A model generated the notes under the pieces. It saw only the letters and a program-made list of their open reading frames with translations. It did not search any database and was not told where the DNA came from. From G021776435 sp046756245 (GTDB taxonomy: Bacteria > Pseudomonadota > Alphaproteobacteria > Caulobacterales > Parvularculaceae): a stretch of DNA of 64,000 bases. The stretch lies in NCBI GenBank assembly GCA_046756245.1, contig JBHHVZ010000001.1, forward strand, positions 23,171 to 87,170. Direction: 5' to 3'. The position numbers and the translations under genes are program-made. This document shows, piece after piece, positions 17,492-26,268 of the stretch. The first letter of the stretch is position 1. Every line of letters begins with the position of its first letter.

Positions 17492-17866
17492 TTGCTTTCG
17501 CCCATCGCTTCCGAAGCCCGCCGGAAGAAGCTTGTCGCCGACGCGTCTCGTTCGCGTGCTTCCGGGCCGGGCATGAACGCGGCGATCATCCTTGTCGTCG
17601 TCTACAACCTCGTCGGTCTCGCCGACATCGTCTCCACCACGATGGCGCTGGATACCGGCGCCGGCGGCGAGGCCAATCCGATCATCGCCGCAGCGATGCA
17701 TGCGTTCGGTTTTGGATGGGTGTTCGCCAAGCTCGCCGTGCAGATTCTGATCAGCGTCATGGTGCTGTGGTATCCGCACTGGATCGTGCTTGGGTTCTTC
17801 TCGGCGGCGATCATCGGGAACGGCTTCGTCGTCGCCAGCAATTTTCATATTGCAGGACTGTTTTAG
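17492..17866 (+). CDS. DUF5658-like small membrane protein
   Basis: 124 residues with three predicted helices (about 30-50, 70-88, 92-112). The motif pair Asp in LADIVSTTMAL and the GGEANPIIAAAMH block match the DUF5658 pattern of small integral membrane proteins of unknown function. The likely start is a TTG at 17492 with GGAG 9 bases upstream; an ATG at 17573 would give a shorter product lacking the polar N-terminus. It is transcribed against both neighbours, lying between the TIGR02302 gene and the end of lysA. Confidence 0.72.
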   Translation: MLSPIASEARRKKLVADASRSRASGPGMNAAIILVVVYNLVGLADIVSTTMALDTGAGGEANPIIAAAMHAFGFGWVFAKLAVQILISVMVLWYPHWIVLGFFSAAIIGNGFVVASNFHIAGLF

Positions 17867-17884
17867 ACAGCGTTCGCCGTACCG

Positions 17885-19159
17885 CTATTCGTCGCCGAGC
17901 CAGTCGGGCGTGCGCTCTTTCGCAAGCATGGCGTCGATTGACGGGCGCGTGCGGATCACCGCGCTTTTGGCGCCGCTGACCAACGTTTCAGGAACGAGCG
18001 GGCGGGAATTATATTCCGACGCCTGCACGGCGCAGTAGGCGCCGGCCGACATGATCGCAACGAAGTCGCCTTTCCTCATCTCGGGCAGAGGACGTGCGCG
18101 CGCAAACCGGTCGCCGGTCTCGCAGACCGGGCCCATAACGTCATATTCCACGATCTCTGCATCGCCGGCGCGTTCGCGCAGCGGAAGGATCGCATGATAG
18201 GCGTCGTAAAGCGCCGGGCGCATGATATCATTCATGCCGGAGTCGAGAATGAGGAAACGACGCGTTTCTCCCTCCTTCACATAAAGAACGCGCGACACCA
18301 GCACGCCCGCATTGCCGACAATCATCCGCCCCGGTTCGAAGATGAGCCGGACATTCAGCGGATCGGCGATGCGCTTGATGAGCGCGGCGTATTCGTCCGG
18401 ATGCGGAGGCGCATCGCCCGGCTCGCCATAAGGAATCCCGAGCCCGCCGCCGAGATCGACCCGTTCGATTGAACAGCCGTCGGCGCGCAGCGCCAAAACA
18501 AGATCGGCGACTTTCCTGAACGCGGCCTCAAAGGGTGCGAGCTCGGCGATCTGCGAACCGATGTGCACGTCGACGCCCTTAACGGCGATCCCTTTCATGG
18601 CGCGCGCTCGGGCGTAAACATCGCGGGCGCGGCTCCACGGCACGCCGAACTTGTCCTCGCTCTTGCCGGTGGAGACCTTTTCGTGCCCGCCGGCGCGCAC
18701 GTCCGGATTGACCCGGAGGGCGACAGGTGCGCGAACGCCTTGCGAGATTGCGACTTCGTCGAGCGCCTCAAGCTCCGGTTCGGATTCGACGTTAAACTGA
18801 AAAATCCCCTCTTCAAGGGCGAACGCCATTTCCTCGCGGGTCTTGCCGACGCCGGAAAAGACGATCTTTTCGGCCGGAACGCCGGCGGCGCAGGCGCGTT
18901 TCAACTCGCCGCCCGAGACGATATCGGCGCCCGCGCCTTCGTCGCGTAAAATCCTGATGACGGCGAGATTGGAATTGGCTTTCACCGAATAGGCGACGAG
19001 CGCGTCCGAGCCGGCGAAAGCGTTCTTGAACACCTGCATGTGACGGCGCAGGGTCGCTTCAGAATAGCAGTAGAACGGCGTTCCGATCTCGTCGGCGAAC
19101 GCTTCCAGATTGACGTCTTCGCCGTGAAGAACGCCGTTCTTATAAGAAAAGTGGTGCAC
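17885..19159 (-). CDS. lysA: Diaminopimelate decarboxylase
   Basis: Last step of lysine synthesis: PLP-dependent decarboxylation of meso-diaminopimelate to lysine. 424 residues, fold-type III enzyme. The PLP lysine is Lys60 in YSVKANSN; the HIGSQ motif, the glycine loop GGGLGIPY and the GPVCETGD motif carrying the second active-site cysteine are all present. Translation begins at GTG (19159), three bases after the lptM stop, so it is the third gene of an argH-lptM-lysA operon. Confidence 0.97.
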   Translation of the reverse strand: MHHFSYKNGVLHGEDVNLEAFADEIGTPFYCYSEATLRRHMQVFKNAFAGSDALVAYSVKANSNLAVIRILRDEGAGADIVSGGELKRACAAGVPAEKIVFSGVGKTREEMAFALEEGIFQFNVESEPELEALDEVAISQGVRAPVALRVNPDVRAGGHEKVSTGKSEDKFGVPWSRARDVYARARAMKGIAVKGVDVHIGSQIAELAPFEAAFRKVADLVLALRADGCSIERVDLGGGLGIPYGEPGDAPPHPDEYAALIKRIADPLNVRLIFEPGRMIVGNAGVLVSRVLYVKEGETRRFLILDSGMNDIMRPALYDAYHAILPLRERAGDAEIVEYDVMGPVCETGDRFARARPLPEMRKGDFVAIMSAGAYCAVQASEYNSRPLVPETLVSGAKSAVIRTRPSIDAMLAKERTPDWLGDE

Positions 19160-19162
19160 CGG

Positions 19163-19273
19163 CTAACCGACGGCCGAAACCGGCGCGGCGTCTTCGGGCG
19201 GGCGCAGCGGCGCCTTCTTGCCGCAGGCGGAAACGGCGAACAGAACGACCGCAATCATCAAAACCAGTCTCAT
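19163..19273 (-). CDS. lptM: LptM-like small lipoprotein
   Basis: A 36-residue lipoprotein in the gap between argH and lysA. The peptide starts MRLVLMIAVVLFAVSAC, with a lipobox (AVSAC) and Cys17 as the first residue of the mature protein, followed by GKKAPLRPPED. This matches the small YifL/LptM family whose E. coli member helps the LPS translocon LptD mature in the outer membrane; that family is also found next to lysA. The start codon overlaps the argH stop (ATGA, 19270-19273) and the stop is three bases from lysA, strongly supporting a real gene. Confidence 0.88.
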   Translation of the reverse strand: MRLVLMIAVVLFAVSACGKKAPLRPPEDAAPVSAVG

Positions 19274-20676
19274 TTCAATTTCTCCCGCCAGCGCTTTATC
19301 TGCTTGCGTACATTTTCCGGCGCGGTTCCGCCGAACGACGTGCGCGAGGTGACGGAAGCCTCCGTCGACAGCACCGAGAATACGTCATCGGTGATGCGCG
19401 GTTCAACCGCGCGCATGTCTTCAAGCGTCAGCCTGTCGAGGCGCACGCCTTTTTCGTCGGCGCGCGCGACGATAAGCCCGGCCGCGTGATGGGCGTCCCG
19501 GAACGGCATGTTCAGAACCCTGACGAGCCAGTCGGCGAGATCGGTCGCCGTGGCGTGAGCGCGCCCAGCCGCCTCGCGCATAGCGTCCTCATTTACGGCG
19601 AGGTCTTCGACCATCCCGGTCATGGCGGCCGAGGCCAGCAGAAAATCGTCGAACGCGGCGAATGTCGCCGCCTTGTCTTCCTGCAGATCCTTCGAATAGG
19701 CGAGCGGCAGGCCCTTCATGACCATTATGAGATTCACGAGCGCGGCGGCGACGCGGCCCGCCTTGGCGCGGATGAGTTCGGCCGCGTCCGGATTGCGTTT
19801 CTGCGGCATGATGGAAGAGCCCGTGGAATAGGCGTCGGACAGTCTTGCAAAACCGAACTGGGGAGACGTCCACAAGACGATTTCCTCAGCAAGCCGCGAC
19901 AGGTTCACGGCGGAAACCGCCGCCGCCGACAGCGCTTCAAGCGCAAAATCGCGCGACGACACCGCGTCGAGGGAATTGGCGCAGGGCCGGTCGAAAGAAA
20001 GCGCCTTCGCTGTCGCCTTGCGGTCGATCGGAAATGAGGTCCCGGCGAGCGCCGCCGCGCCGAGCGGACATTCGTTCAGTCTCGCGCGCGCATCAGCGAA
20101 GCGTCCCCGGTCGCGCTCGAACATTTCCGCATAGGCGAGACAGTGGTGGCCGAAGGTCACCGGCTGGGCGGTCTGCAAATGCGTGAAGCCGGGCATGACG
20201 ATCGCAGCGTGCGCGTCGGCCTTGTCCACAAGCGTCCTTATGAGCGCCGTCAGCGCGCCCATAGCCTCGTCGCAGGCGCGCCGCACCCACATTCTGAAAT
20301 CGGTCGCCACCTGGTCGTTGCGCGAGCGCGCCGTATGGAGCCGCGCGGCCGGCGCGCCCACAAGCTCTTTCAGGCGCGCTTCGATATTCATGTGGATGTC
20401 TTCGAGCGCGCGTGAGAATTCGAACGCGCCGGTCTCGATTTCCCCGGCGATCCGGTCGAGGCCGCCGACGATGGCGTCGGCGTCAGCCGGGGCGATGATC
20501 CGCGCCTTTGCAAGCATGGCGGCGTGCGCCTTTGAGCCCTCGATATCCTCACGCGCGAGCCGCCGGTCGACATCGATCGAGGCGTTGATCTCCTCCATGA
20601 CCGCGGACGGGCCGGCCGCAAAGCGTCCGCCCCACATTTTGTTTTCCGGACCGTTTGTCTTATCTGTCATCTGCAC
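19270..20676 (-). CDS. argH: Argininosuccinate lyase
   Basis: Splits argininosuccinate to arginine and fumarate, final step of arginine synthesis. 468 residues, fumarase/aspartase superfamily. Visible motifs: KMWGGRF at the N-terminus, TARSRNDQVATD, GFTHLQTAQP and the signature GSSIMPQKRNPD near residue 285. The first codon is GTG (20676), with an ATG two codons later as an alternative. It faces the thioredoxin-like gene with only 24 bases between the starts, so both promoters must overlap the neighbouring genes. Confidence 0.97.
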   Translation of the reverse strand: MQMTDKTNGPENKMWGGRFAAGPSAVMEEINASIDVDRRLAREDIEGSKAHAAMLAKARIIAPADADAIVGGLDRIAGEIETGAFEFSRALEDIHMNIEARLKELVGAPAARLHTARSRNDQVATDFRMWVRRACDEAMGALTALIRTLVDKADAHAAIVMPGFTHLQTAQPVTFGHHCLAYAEMFERDRGRFADARARLNECPLGAAALAGTSFPIDRKATAKALSFDRPCANSLDAVSSRDFALEALSAAAVSAVNLSRLAEEIVLWTSPQFGFARLSDAYSTGSSIMPQKRNPDAAELIRAKAGRVAAALVNLIMVMKGLPLAYSKDLQEDKAATFAAFDDFLLASAAMTGMVEDLAVNEDAMREAAGRAHATATDLADWLVRVLNMPFRDAHHAAGLIVARADEKGVRLDRLTLEDMRAVEPRITDDVFSVLSTEASVTSRTSFGGTAPENVRKQIKRWREKLK

Positions 20677-20700
20677 ATCGCTGGGAGCAAGGGGAACCGC

Positions 20701-21315
20701 ATGGCGACGGTCTTTCTAAAGCCGAGATTCTGGCTGCTTATATGGGGCGGCCTTGGCGCGGCGTTTCTCGTTTACGTCATTATCGCGGCGAGCGTCCAGC
20801 CGTCCGGGCGTACAGACGCCGCCGGGGTCCTTTACGACCCGGCCCTGCTAGCGGGGGAGATGGCGGATTTCGTCTATGCGCTGCCGCCGCGCGCCGCGCC
20901 GGCTGCACATTTTTCTTCCGAAGACGGCGACGTCGCGCTCGGCGATTTCAGAGGCAAGACGGTGCTGGTGAATATCTGGGCGACGCAGTGCGCGCCTTGC
21001 CTGAAAGAGCTTCCTTCGCTCGACAAGCTGGAAGGCGCGTTGGGCGGAGAGGATTTCCAGGTTGTCGCCGTGGCGGCCGACCCGACGGGCCCTGACGTCG
21101 CGCGCCAGTTCATGGATAGGCTGAATATCAGGCATCTGAAACTCTATACGGATCAGCGCCTGTCATTCATGAGCGCCATCGGCGGCGTCGATTATATGCC
21201 GGCGAGCATTCTTTATGACGCGCGCGGCCGCGAGATAGGCCGCATCATCGGCGAGGCCGACTGGACCAGCGCCGAGGCGAAACGGCTTGTCGCCGCCGCC
21301 ATAGCAAAAAAATAG
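20701..21315 (+). CDS. TlpA-like membrane-anchored thioredoxin
   Basis: 204 residues: an N-terminal anchor helix (about 10-30) and a periplasmic thioredoxin fold. The redox motif is CAPC at 97-100 in VNIWATQCAPC, followed by KELPSLDKL, and the cis-proline loop is in DYMPASILYD. Proteins of this type keep apocytochrome c or other periplasmic thiols reduced. It is transcribed away from argH, and its ATG follows AAGGGGAA. Confidence 0.9.
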   Translation: MATVFLKPRFWLLIWGGLGAAFLVYVIIAASVQPSGRTDAAGVLYDPALLAGEMADFVYALPPRAAPAAHFSSEDGDVALGDFRGKTVLVNIWATQCAPCLKELPSLDKLEGALGGEDFQVVAVAADPTGPDVARQFMDRLNIRHLKLYTDQRLSFMSAIGGVDYMPASILYDARGREIGRIIGEADWTSAEAKRLVAAAIAKK

Positions 21316-21462
21316 GCGAAAGATTTCGGTAAACAGTTCGCTAAACACGCTGTCGCGCGGATGTAAATGCGCCGGGAAGCTTGCGCATCAAGGCCAAACG
21401 GGCGAGGTTCGGCTGTTTGCTTCGAGCCCGCGAATCGCCGGCGCTGAATGAGGGGAAATTTT

Positions 21463-23121
21463 ATGACCATGCGAAAAACCCTGCTTGCGGGCGCCGCCGT
21501 GCTGGCGCTGACGGCCTGTGGAAAAAAAGAAGAAGCCGTCTCTCCACAAGAATCGGCTGACGCGTGCGCAGCATCGTCGCTTGGCGGTGATTTTCGCCTG
21601 GATGATGCGAGCCCTCTCGATGTTGACGCCCTGTTCGCGCTAATTCCCGAAGATGTGCGCCCTACTTACGACACCACCTTTTTCGACAAGAAGATCGGCG
21701 CGACCGTCATCACCAATCTGCAGCTTGTGGAGGACGGCGATGAAGGCGCCCTGATTGCACGCGCGGAATTTTACGGCGTCGACCTTGAAGCTTTCGAACG
21801 CGCCAAAAATGCGGAAAACGCTCCCGCCGACGCCCCGTTCGAAACGCTCTTTCGAAAAATTCGGATATTCGACATCCAGTCGGCCGGCGGGGAAGACGAA
21901 GCCGAACGCGTAACGGTGGGCGCGGCGGAAATCGATACGCTGCGCGTACGCCAGGGCGGCGTAACGGACGGCGCCGAGGATGCGGAAAATGATGAACTGG
22001 CCAGGCTGCTCAACAGCTTTGATCTCGCCGGGCTCTATTTCAAGAATGTCGAGGTATCGGGGTCCGAATCCGGAACGGGCGCGATCGGGTTCTCAGCGGA
22101 AGATCTTTGCATAGCCGGCGTGGGCGGCGGCAGGTTCGACTCGATCGTCGGCGCCGGCATCGAATACGAAGTCGCCCAGACAGAAGAGTCGCGCCAGGCG
22201 ATGAAAGAGTTGATGGGCCCCCAGGGCGCCCTGTTTCTCGAAGGGCCGTTGAAGCTTCTGCTCGCGCCCGATAAACAGCGCACGACAATCAAATCTTTCG
22301 CCTGGAATGGAATCGATTTTTCCGGCCTCGTCGCCTACGGCGTAAAGGGAGAAAAGCCGCCGATGTCGGCGACCGATTTGATGAGCCTCGGCGAGTTATC
22401 CATCAAGGATATGCAAACATTCATAAATGGAAAATTAGCCGCGGAAGCCGAAGAGGGAACGGTTACTGCGAAACAGTTCACTTGGCTCATCCCCAATGAA
22501 GTCACAGCCGTTACGAAAGGGATGGTCTATGATTTTTCGGCCTATGTGCCGGAGACGGAAGAAGCGGCTCTGGATGTCATGCGAAAACGCGGTCTCGACA
22601 ATGTGACCGGCGACGCGCTGGCTGAGTGGAAGTGGGATTCGGCGCAAGGCGACGCTTCGTTTACGTACGATTTCCAGATGCACGACGTCATGGACTATGC
22701 GATGGGATTGAGCGTCGGCGGTTTCAAGATCGATGCGATCGCATCCGCCATTGAAACGGATGACCCGACCGCCCTGTCTGAGGCCGCCGTTTTCTACAGT
22801 TTTTCGGTCGCATTGAAGGATGAAAAATTTCTCGATGCGGCGTTTGACATTGCGGCGCTGCAGATGGGCGGAACCGGCGACGATCTGCGTCAGTCCGTCC
22901 CGGCGATGATCCGGCTGTCCGGCGCCCAACTCGGCGAGTTCAACCCGCGCGTTCCCGGTTATGTCGAGGCGGTGGCGGCCTTTGTCGCCGACGGCGGTTC
23001 GCTCGAAATCTCGGCCCGGCCCGACGAGCCCGCATCCCTGCTGGCGATCGCTGCGGCGTCTCAAACCGCGCCGCAGACCCTGCCCGATCTTTTGAACCTT
23101 GAAGTCGCGCATAAGGAATAA
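21463..23121 (+). CDS. Large lipoprotein of unknown function
   Basis: 552 residues, starting at 21463 where GAGGGGAAA lies 5-6 bases upstream. The signal sequence ends in a lipobox LTAC at residue 19, followed by a lysine-rich GKKEE linker. The mature part is acidic and consists of alternating beta and helical stretches without known catalytic motifs; segments such as FAWNGIDFSGLVAYGVKGEKP and AEWKWDSAQGDASFTYDF hint at a beta-rich repeat structure as in AsmA- or DUF945-like envelope proteins, but I cannot assign it. It is likely a single gene, ended by a hairpin 9 bases after the stop. Confidence 0.8.
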   Translation: MTMRKTLLAGAAVLALTACGKKEEAVSPQESADACAASSLGGDFRLDDASPLDVDALFALIPEDVRPTYDTTFFDKKIGATVITNLQLVEDGDEGALIARAEFYGVDLEAFERAKNAENAPADAPFETLFRKIRIFDIQSAGGEDEAERVTVGAAEIDTLRVRQGGVTDGAEDAENDELARLLNSFDLAGLYFKNVEVSGSESGTGAIGFSAEDLCIAGVGGGRFDSIVGAGIEYEVAQTEESRQAMKELMGPQGALFLEGPLKLLLAPDKQRTTIKSFAWNGIDFSGLVAYGVKGEKPPMSATDLMSLGELSIKDMQTFINGKLAAEAEEGTVTAKQFTWLIPNEVTAVTKGMVYDFSAYVPETEEAALDVMRKRGLDNVTGDALAEWKWDSAQGDASFTYDFQMHDVMDYAMGLSVGGFKIDAIASAIETDDPTALSEAAVFYSFSVALKDEKFLDAAFDIAALQMGGTGDDLRQSVPAMIRLSGAQLGEFNPRVPGYVEAVAAFVADGGSLEISARPDEPASLLAIAAASQTAPQTLPDLLNLEVAHKE

Positions 23122-23129
23122 AGGCAGAA

Positions 23130-23150
23130 GACGCCGCGTTCCGCGGCGTC
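23130..23150 (+). terminator. Hairpin after the large lipoprotein gene
   Basis: A perfect 9-bp GC-rich stem (23130-23138 with 23142-23150) closes a TTC loop just after the stop codon. The T-run that follows is weak, so it may be a Rho-dependent 3' end or a stabilising hairpin. Confidence 0.6.
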
Positions 23151-23478
23151 ATTCGGAAAGAATCTATCCCACAGCGCCGGCCAAGGCGCTGCGCGGAGTT
23201 GAGTACGCTTTTTGAAAAATCTATCCCCGCCTTTCCGGCCCGCCTTATACTGCGCTTACGGTCCGCCTCAGATGCGAGCGGGCTTCGGCGCTCTTTGACA
23301 ATCTGGATAAACGCGGGACGGCGATTGCTATAGCGCTTGCCGCCGCCCGGCCAGCCTCGCCGCCGCGTTCCCGCCACGTTCGAAAATGGACAAAATGGAC
23401 CCTTTCGCCTGCAAGCCCGCAAAATCAGCGGGTCTCGCGTTCTCCATTTTTTAGAATGGACCCATTCTCGACCCGCGC
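23151..23478. other. Noncoding gap with boxA-like element and short repeats
   Basis: No credible gene was found. The gap holds GCTCTTTGACAAT (23290-23302), which resembles the boxA antitermination element; a tandem 9-base repeat AAAATGGAC (23383-23391 and 23392-23400) with a third near-copy at 23453-23461; a hairpin CCCGC/GCGGG near 23416-23432; and a palindrome AGAATGG-AC-CCATTCT (23453-23468) just before the end of the next gene. These could belong to a small RNA or to a decayed mobile element. Confidence 0.5.
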
Positions 23479-24360
23479 TTACCGCGTCGGAACGGGCTTT
23501 TCGCCGGAATAGTCGTAAAAGCCGCGACCTGTCTTGCGGCCGAGCCAGCCGGCTTCCACATATTTCACAAGCAGCGGACACGGACGATATTTCGAATCCG
23601 CAAGCCCCTCGTAAAGCACCTGCATGATCGCCAGGCAGGTGTCGAGGCCGATGAAATCCGCAAGCTCCAGCGGCCCCATCGGGTGGTTGGCGCCGAGCTT
23701 CATTCCCGTATCGATCGCCTCGACCGTGCCAACGCCTTCATAAAGCGTGTAGATCGCTTCGTTGATCATCGGCATCAACACGCGGTTGACGATGAAGGCC
23801 GGGAAATCCTCGGATACGGCAAGCGTTTTGCCAAGCCGGTCGACGATTTCCCTGGCCGCATCGAAGGTTTCCTTAGACGTGGCGATGCCGCGAATAACCT
23901 CGACGAGCTGCATCAGCGGCACCGGATTCATGAAATGCAGTCCGATGAATTTTTCCGGCCGATCAGTCGCCGAGGCGAGCCCGGTGACCGATATCGACGA
24001 CGTGTTGGTCGCCATCAGCGCGTCCTTTTTCAGGATGGCCGTCAGTTCAGTGAAAATTTTCTTCTTTACGTCTGCATTTTCCGTCGCCGATTCGATAACC
24101 AGATCGCAGTCGGCGAGCGCGGCCAGCTCTTCGGCGCGCGCGATCCGCGCCAGCGCCGTCTGCATCGCCGATTCGTCGATCCGGCCTTTCGCGGCCTGAC
24201 GGCCCATATTCTTTTCTATCGTGGCGAACGCCCGCTCAAGCTGATCCGCATCAATGTCATGAAGCAGGACATCATACCCGGCCAGCGCGAAAACATGGGC
24301 GATGCCGTTGCCCATCTGTCCGGCGCCGATCACGCCGACTTTCTTGATTTGACCGCTCAT
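23479..24360 (-). CDS. 3-hydroxybutyryl-CoA dehydrogenase
   Basis: NAD-dependent oxidation or reduction of short-chain 3-hydroxyacyl-CoA in beta-oxidation or polyhydroxybutyrate-linked metabolism. From 24360 the product has 293 residues, the usual length; an ATG 18 bases earlier has no ribosome site. Seen: the Rossmann motif VGVIGAGQMGNGIA at the N-terminus, the catalytic His in GLHFMNPVP, Glu/Asn pair downstream in the LGKTLAVSEDFPAFIVNR region, and the C-terminal 3HCDH domain with HPMGPLELADFIGLD. Genes of this kind typically sit beside etfBA in alphaproteobacteria; here a plus-strand flavodoxin-like gene separates them. Confidence 0.95.
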   Translation of the reverse strand: MSGQIKKVGVIGAGQMGNGIAHVFALAGYDVLLHDIDADQLERAFATIEKNMGRQAAKGRIDESAMQTALARIARAEELAALADCDLVIESATENADVKKKIFTELTAILKKDALMATNTSSISVTGLASATDRPEKFIGLHFMNPVPLMQLVEVIRGIATSKETFDAAREIVDRLGKTLAVSEDFPAFIVNRVLMPMINEAIYTLYEGVGTVEAIDTGMKLGANHPMGPLELADFIGLDTCLAIMQVLYEGLADSKYRPCPLLVKYVEAGWLGRKTGRGFYDYSGEKPVPTR

Positions 24361-24512
24361 TGTTCCAGTCCCATTCATTATCGATGAGTGTACGGTTCCG
24401 ATGCTAGGCGAGAGCGATGCTGCATTGCAACAATTTCTTGCGGCCGGGGTTATAATAGCACCCGTTGACGTTGGCGCGCGTCCGCCTCGCAGACGGCCCG
24501 AAAGGAGATCGC

Positions 24513-25283
24513 ATGATCAAGAACCTGTTTTCAGGCGGAAAGGCGGAAAAATCGGACGGCGGCAAGCCCGCGCGTTACGACGATTTGCGGGCGGCGTTCG
24601 TCAACTGCACGCTCAAGAAATCGCCGGAGCCGTCGCACACGGACACGCTGATGGACCTCGCGCGCGGCATCATGCGGGCCGAAGGAGTGTCGGTCGAAAG
24701 CGTGCGTCTTGTCGATCACGCCGTCGCGGCCGGCGTTTATCCGGATATGACCGAGCATGGCTGGGCCAGGGACGACTGGCCGGCGATCTGGAAGAAAATC
24801 GAACGCGCCGACATCCTTGTCGTCGGCACGCCGATCTGGCTCGGGCAGCACTCGTCCGAATGTACGAAACTGATAGAGCGGCTTTACGCGCATTCCGGCC
24901 AGCAAAACGAAAAGGGCCAGTATATTTTCTACGGCAAGACCGGCGGCTGCGTCGTTACCGGCAATGAAGACGGCATCAAGCATGTGGCGATGAGCGTGCT
25001 CTACTCGCTCCAGCATGTCGGCTTTCTGATCCCGCCCCAGGCCGATGCGGGGTGGATCGGCGAAGCGGGGCCGGGACCGAGTTACGGCGACGAGCTTGAG
25101 GACGGCACGCAGGCAGGTTTTGACAACGACTTCACGAAGCGCAACACGACGTTCATGACCTGGAACCTGATGCACATGGCGCGCATGCTGAAGGACGCCG
25201 GCGGCGTGCCCGGATACGGCAACCAGCGGGCGAAATGGGACGCCGGCTGCCGGCCCGATCATCCGAACCCGGAATATCGATAA
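24513..25283 (+). CDS. Flavodoxin-like NAD(P)H-dependent oxidoreductase
   Basis: 256 residues starting at 24513, six bases after AAAGGAGA. The flavodoxin-like fold is suggested by AFVNCTLKKSPEPSHT (phosphate loop), ADILVVGTPIWLGQHSS (FMN-binding turn) and the TGGCVVTGNEDG strand. Members of this NADPH-dependent FMN reductase family reduce quinones or flavins; the substrate here is unknown. It is inserted, in opposite orientation, between the 3-hydroxybutyryl-CoA dehydrogenase and the electron transfer flavoprotein genes, and may have its own promoter. Confidence 0.85.
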   Translation: MIKNLFSGGKAEKSDGGKPARYDDLRAAFVNCTLKKSPEPSHTDTLMDLARGIMRAEGVSVESVRLVDHAVAAGVYPDMTEHGWARDDWPAIWKKIERADILVVGTPIWLGQHSSECTKLIERLYAHSGQQNEKGQYIFYGKTGGCVVTGNEDGIKHVAMSVLYSLQHVGFLIPPQADAGWIGEAGPGPSYGDELEDGTQAGFDNDFTKRNTTFMTWNLMHMARMLKDAGGVPGYGNQRAKWDAGCRPDHPNPEYR

Positions 25284-25285
25284 AA

Positions 25286-25315
25286 CCCCGCGCCTGCCGG
25301 CGGGGCTCAGCTGAG
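25286..25315. terminator. Hairpin region between convergent genes
   Basis: CCCCGC/GCGGGG (25286-25291 with 25300-25305) followed directly by the palindrome CTCAGCTGAG (25306-25315). It lies between the flavodoxin-like gene and the end of etfA. There is no clear T-run on either strand, so it is a weak terminator call. Confidence 0.35.
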
Positions 25316-25335
25316 TTTCAGATGGCCGGCCGCCG

Positions 25336-26268
25336 CTACCCCAGCGCCTCATTCAGCTCCGGCAGGGCTTTGAATAAATCCGCCACCAGACCGTAATCGG
25401 CGACCTGGAAGATCGGCGCTTCCTCGTCCTTGTTGATGGCGACGATGACTTTCGAGTCTTTCATGCCGGCGAGATGCTGGATGGCGCCGGATATGCCCAC
25501 CGCGATGTAAAGCTCGGGCGCAACGACTTTCCCGGTCTGGCCGACCTGATAATCGTTCGGCACATAGCCGGCGTCGACGGCGGCGCGCGAGGCGCCCACC
25601 GCGGCGCCGAGCTTGTCGGCGATCGGAAAGATCAGCTTTTCGAAATTCTCCCCGGAAGCGAGCGCGCGTCCGCCGGAAATGACGGTTTTCGCCGCCGTAA
25701 GCTCCGGCCGGTCCGATTTCGTCAGCTCCTCGCCGACGAATTCCGCAAGCCCCGTGTCTTCGCCCGCCTCGATTTTTTCGATATCGGCCGAGTCTTCTCC
25801 TTCGGCGTCTTTAAAAGCCGTCGCGCGAACCGTAATGACTTTCTTGGCGTCGTTCGATTTGACGGTCTGCATCGCATTGCCGGCGTAGATCGGGCGCACG
25901 AACGTGTCCGGCGCTTCGACGCCGACAATGTCGGAAATCTGCATCACGTCGAGCAGCGCCGCGACGCGCGGCATGACGTTCTTGCCGGTCGTGCTCGCCG
26001 ATTTCAGGATGACGTCGTAATTCTTGGCGAGCGGAACGATGAGCGCGGCCAGATTCTCCGCCAGCCGGTGCTCGAGATGCGGCGCGTCGGCGTGAAAAAC
26101 CTTCCTGACGCCGCCGATCCTGGCGGCCTCCTCGGCGACGCTCGCGCAGTTATGGCCGGCGACAAGAATGTCGATATCGCCGCCAATGGCCTGTGCGGCG
26201 GCGACTGTTTTGGCGGTCGCGTCGGAAAGGGCTTCGTTGTGATGATCGGCGATGACGAGGCTGGCCAT
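25336..26268 (-). CDS. etfA: Electron transfer flavoprotein alpha subunit
   Basis: FAD-binding subunit of the ETF heterodimer, which carries electrons from acyl-CoA dehydrogenases to ETF-ubiquinone oxidoreductase. 310 residues. The C-terminal FAD domain is clear: the VVSGGR-type ISGGRAL segment, GQTGKVVAPELYIAVGISGAIQH and the signature AINKDEEAPIFQVADYGLVAD. It begins on the base directly after the etfB stop codon, so the two are translated together. An ETF:quinone oxidoreductase gene was not seen in the window. Confidence 0.97.
   Translation of the reverse strand: MASLVIADHHNEALSDATAKTVAAAQAIGGDIDILVAGHNCASVAEEAARIGGVRKVFHADAPHLEHRLAENLAALIVPLAKNYDVILKSASTTGKNVMPRVAALLDVMQISDIVGVEAPDTFVRPIYAGNAMQTVKSNDAKKVITVRATAFKDAEGEDSADIEKIEAGEDTGLAEFVGEELTKSDRPELTAAKTVISGGRALASGENFEKLIFPIADKLGAAVGASRAAVDAGYVPNDYQVGQTGKVVAPELYIAVGISGAIQHLAGMKDSKVIVAINKDEEAPIFQVADYGLVADLFKALPELNEALG

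Noticed and set aside
23383..23461. Possible CRISPR remnant near the boxA-like element
   Set aside because: Repeats are only 9 bases, spacing is irregular and no cas gene is present.
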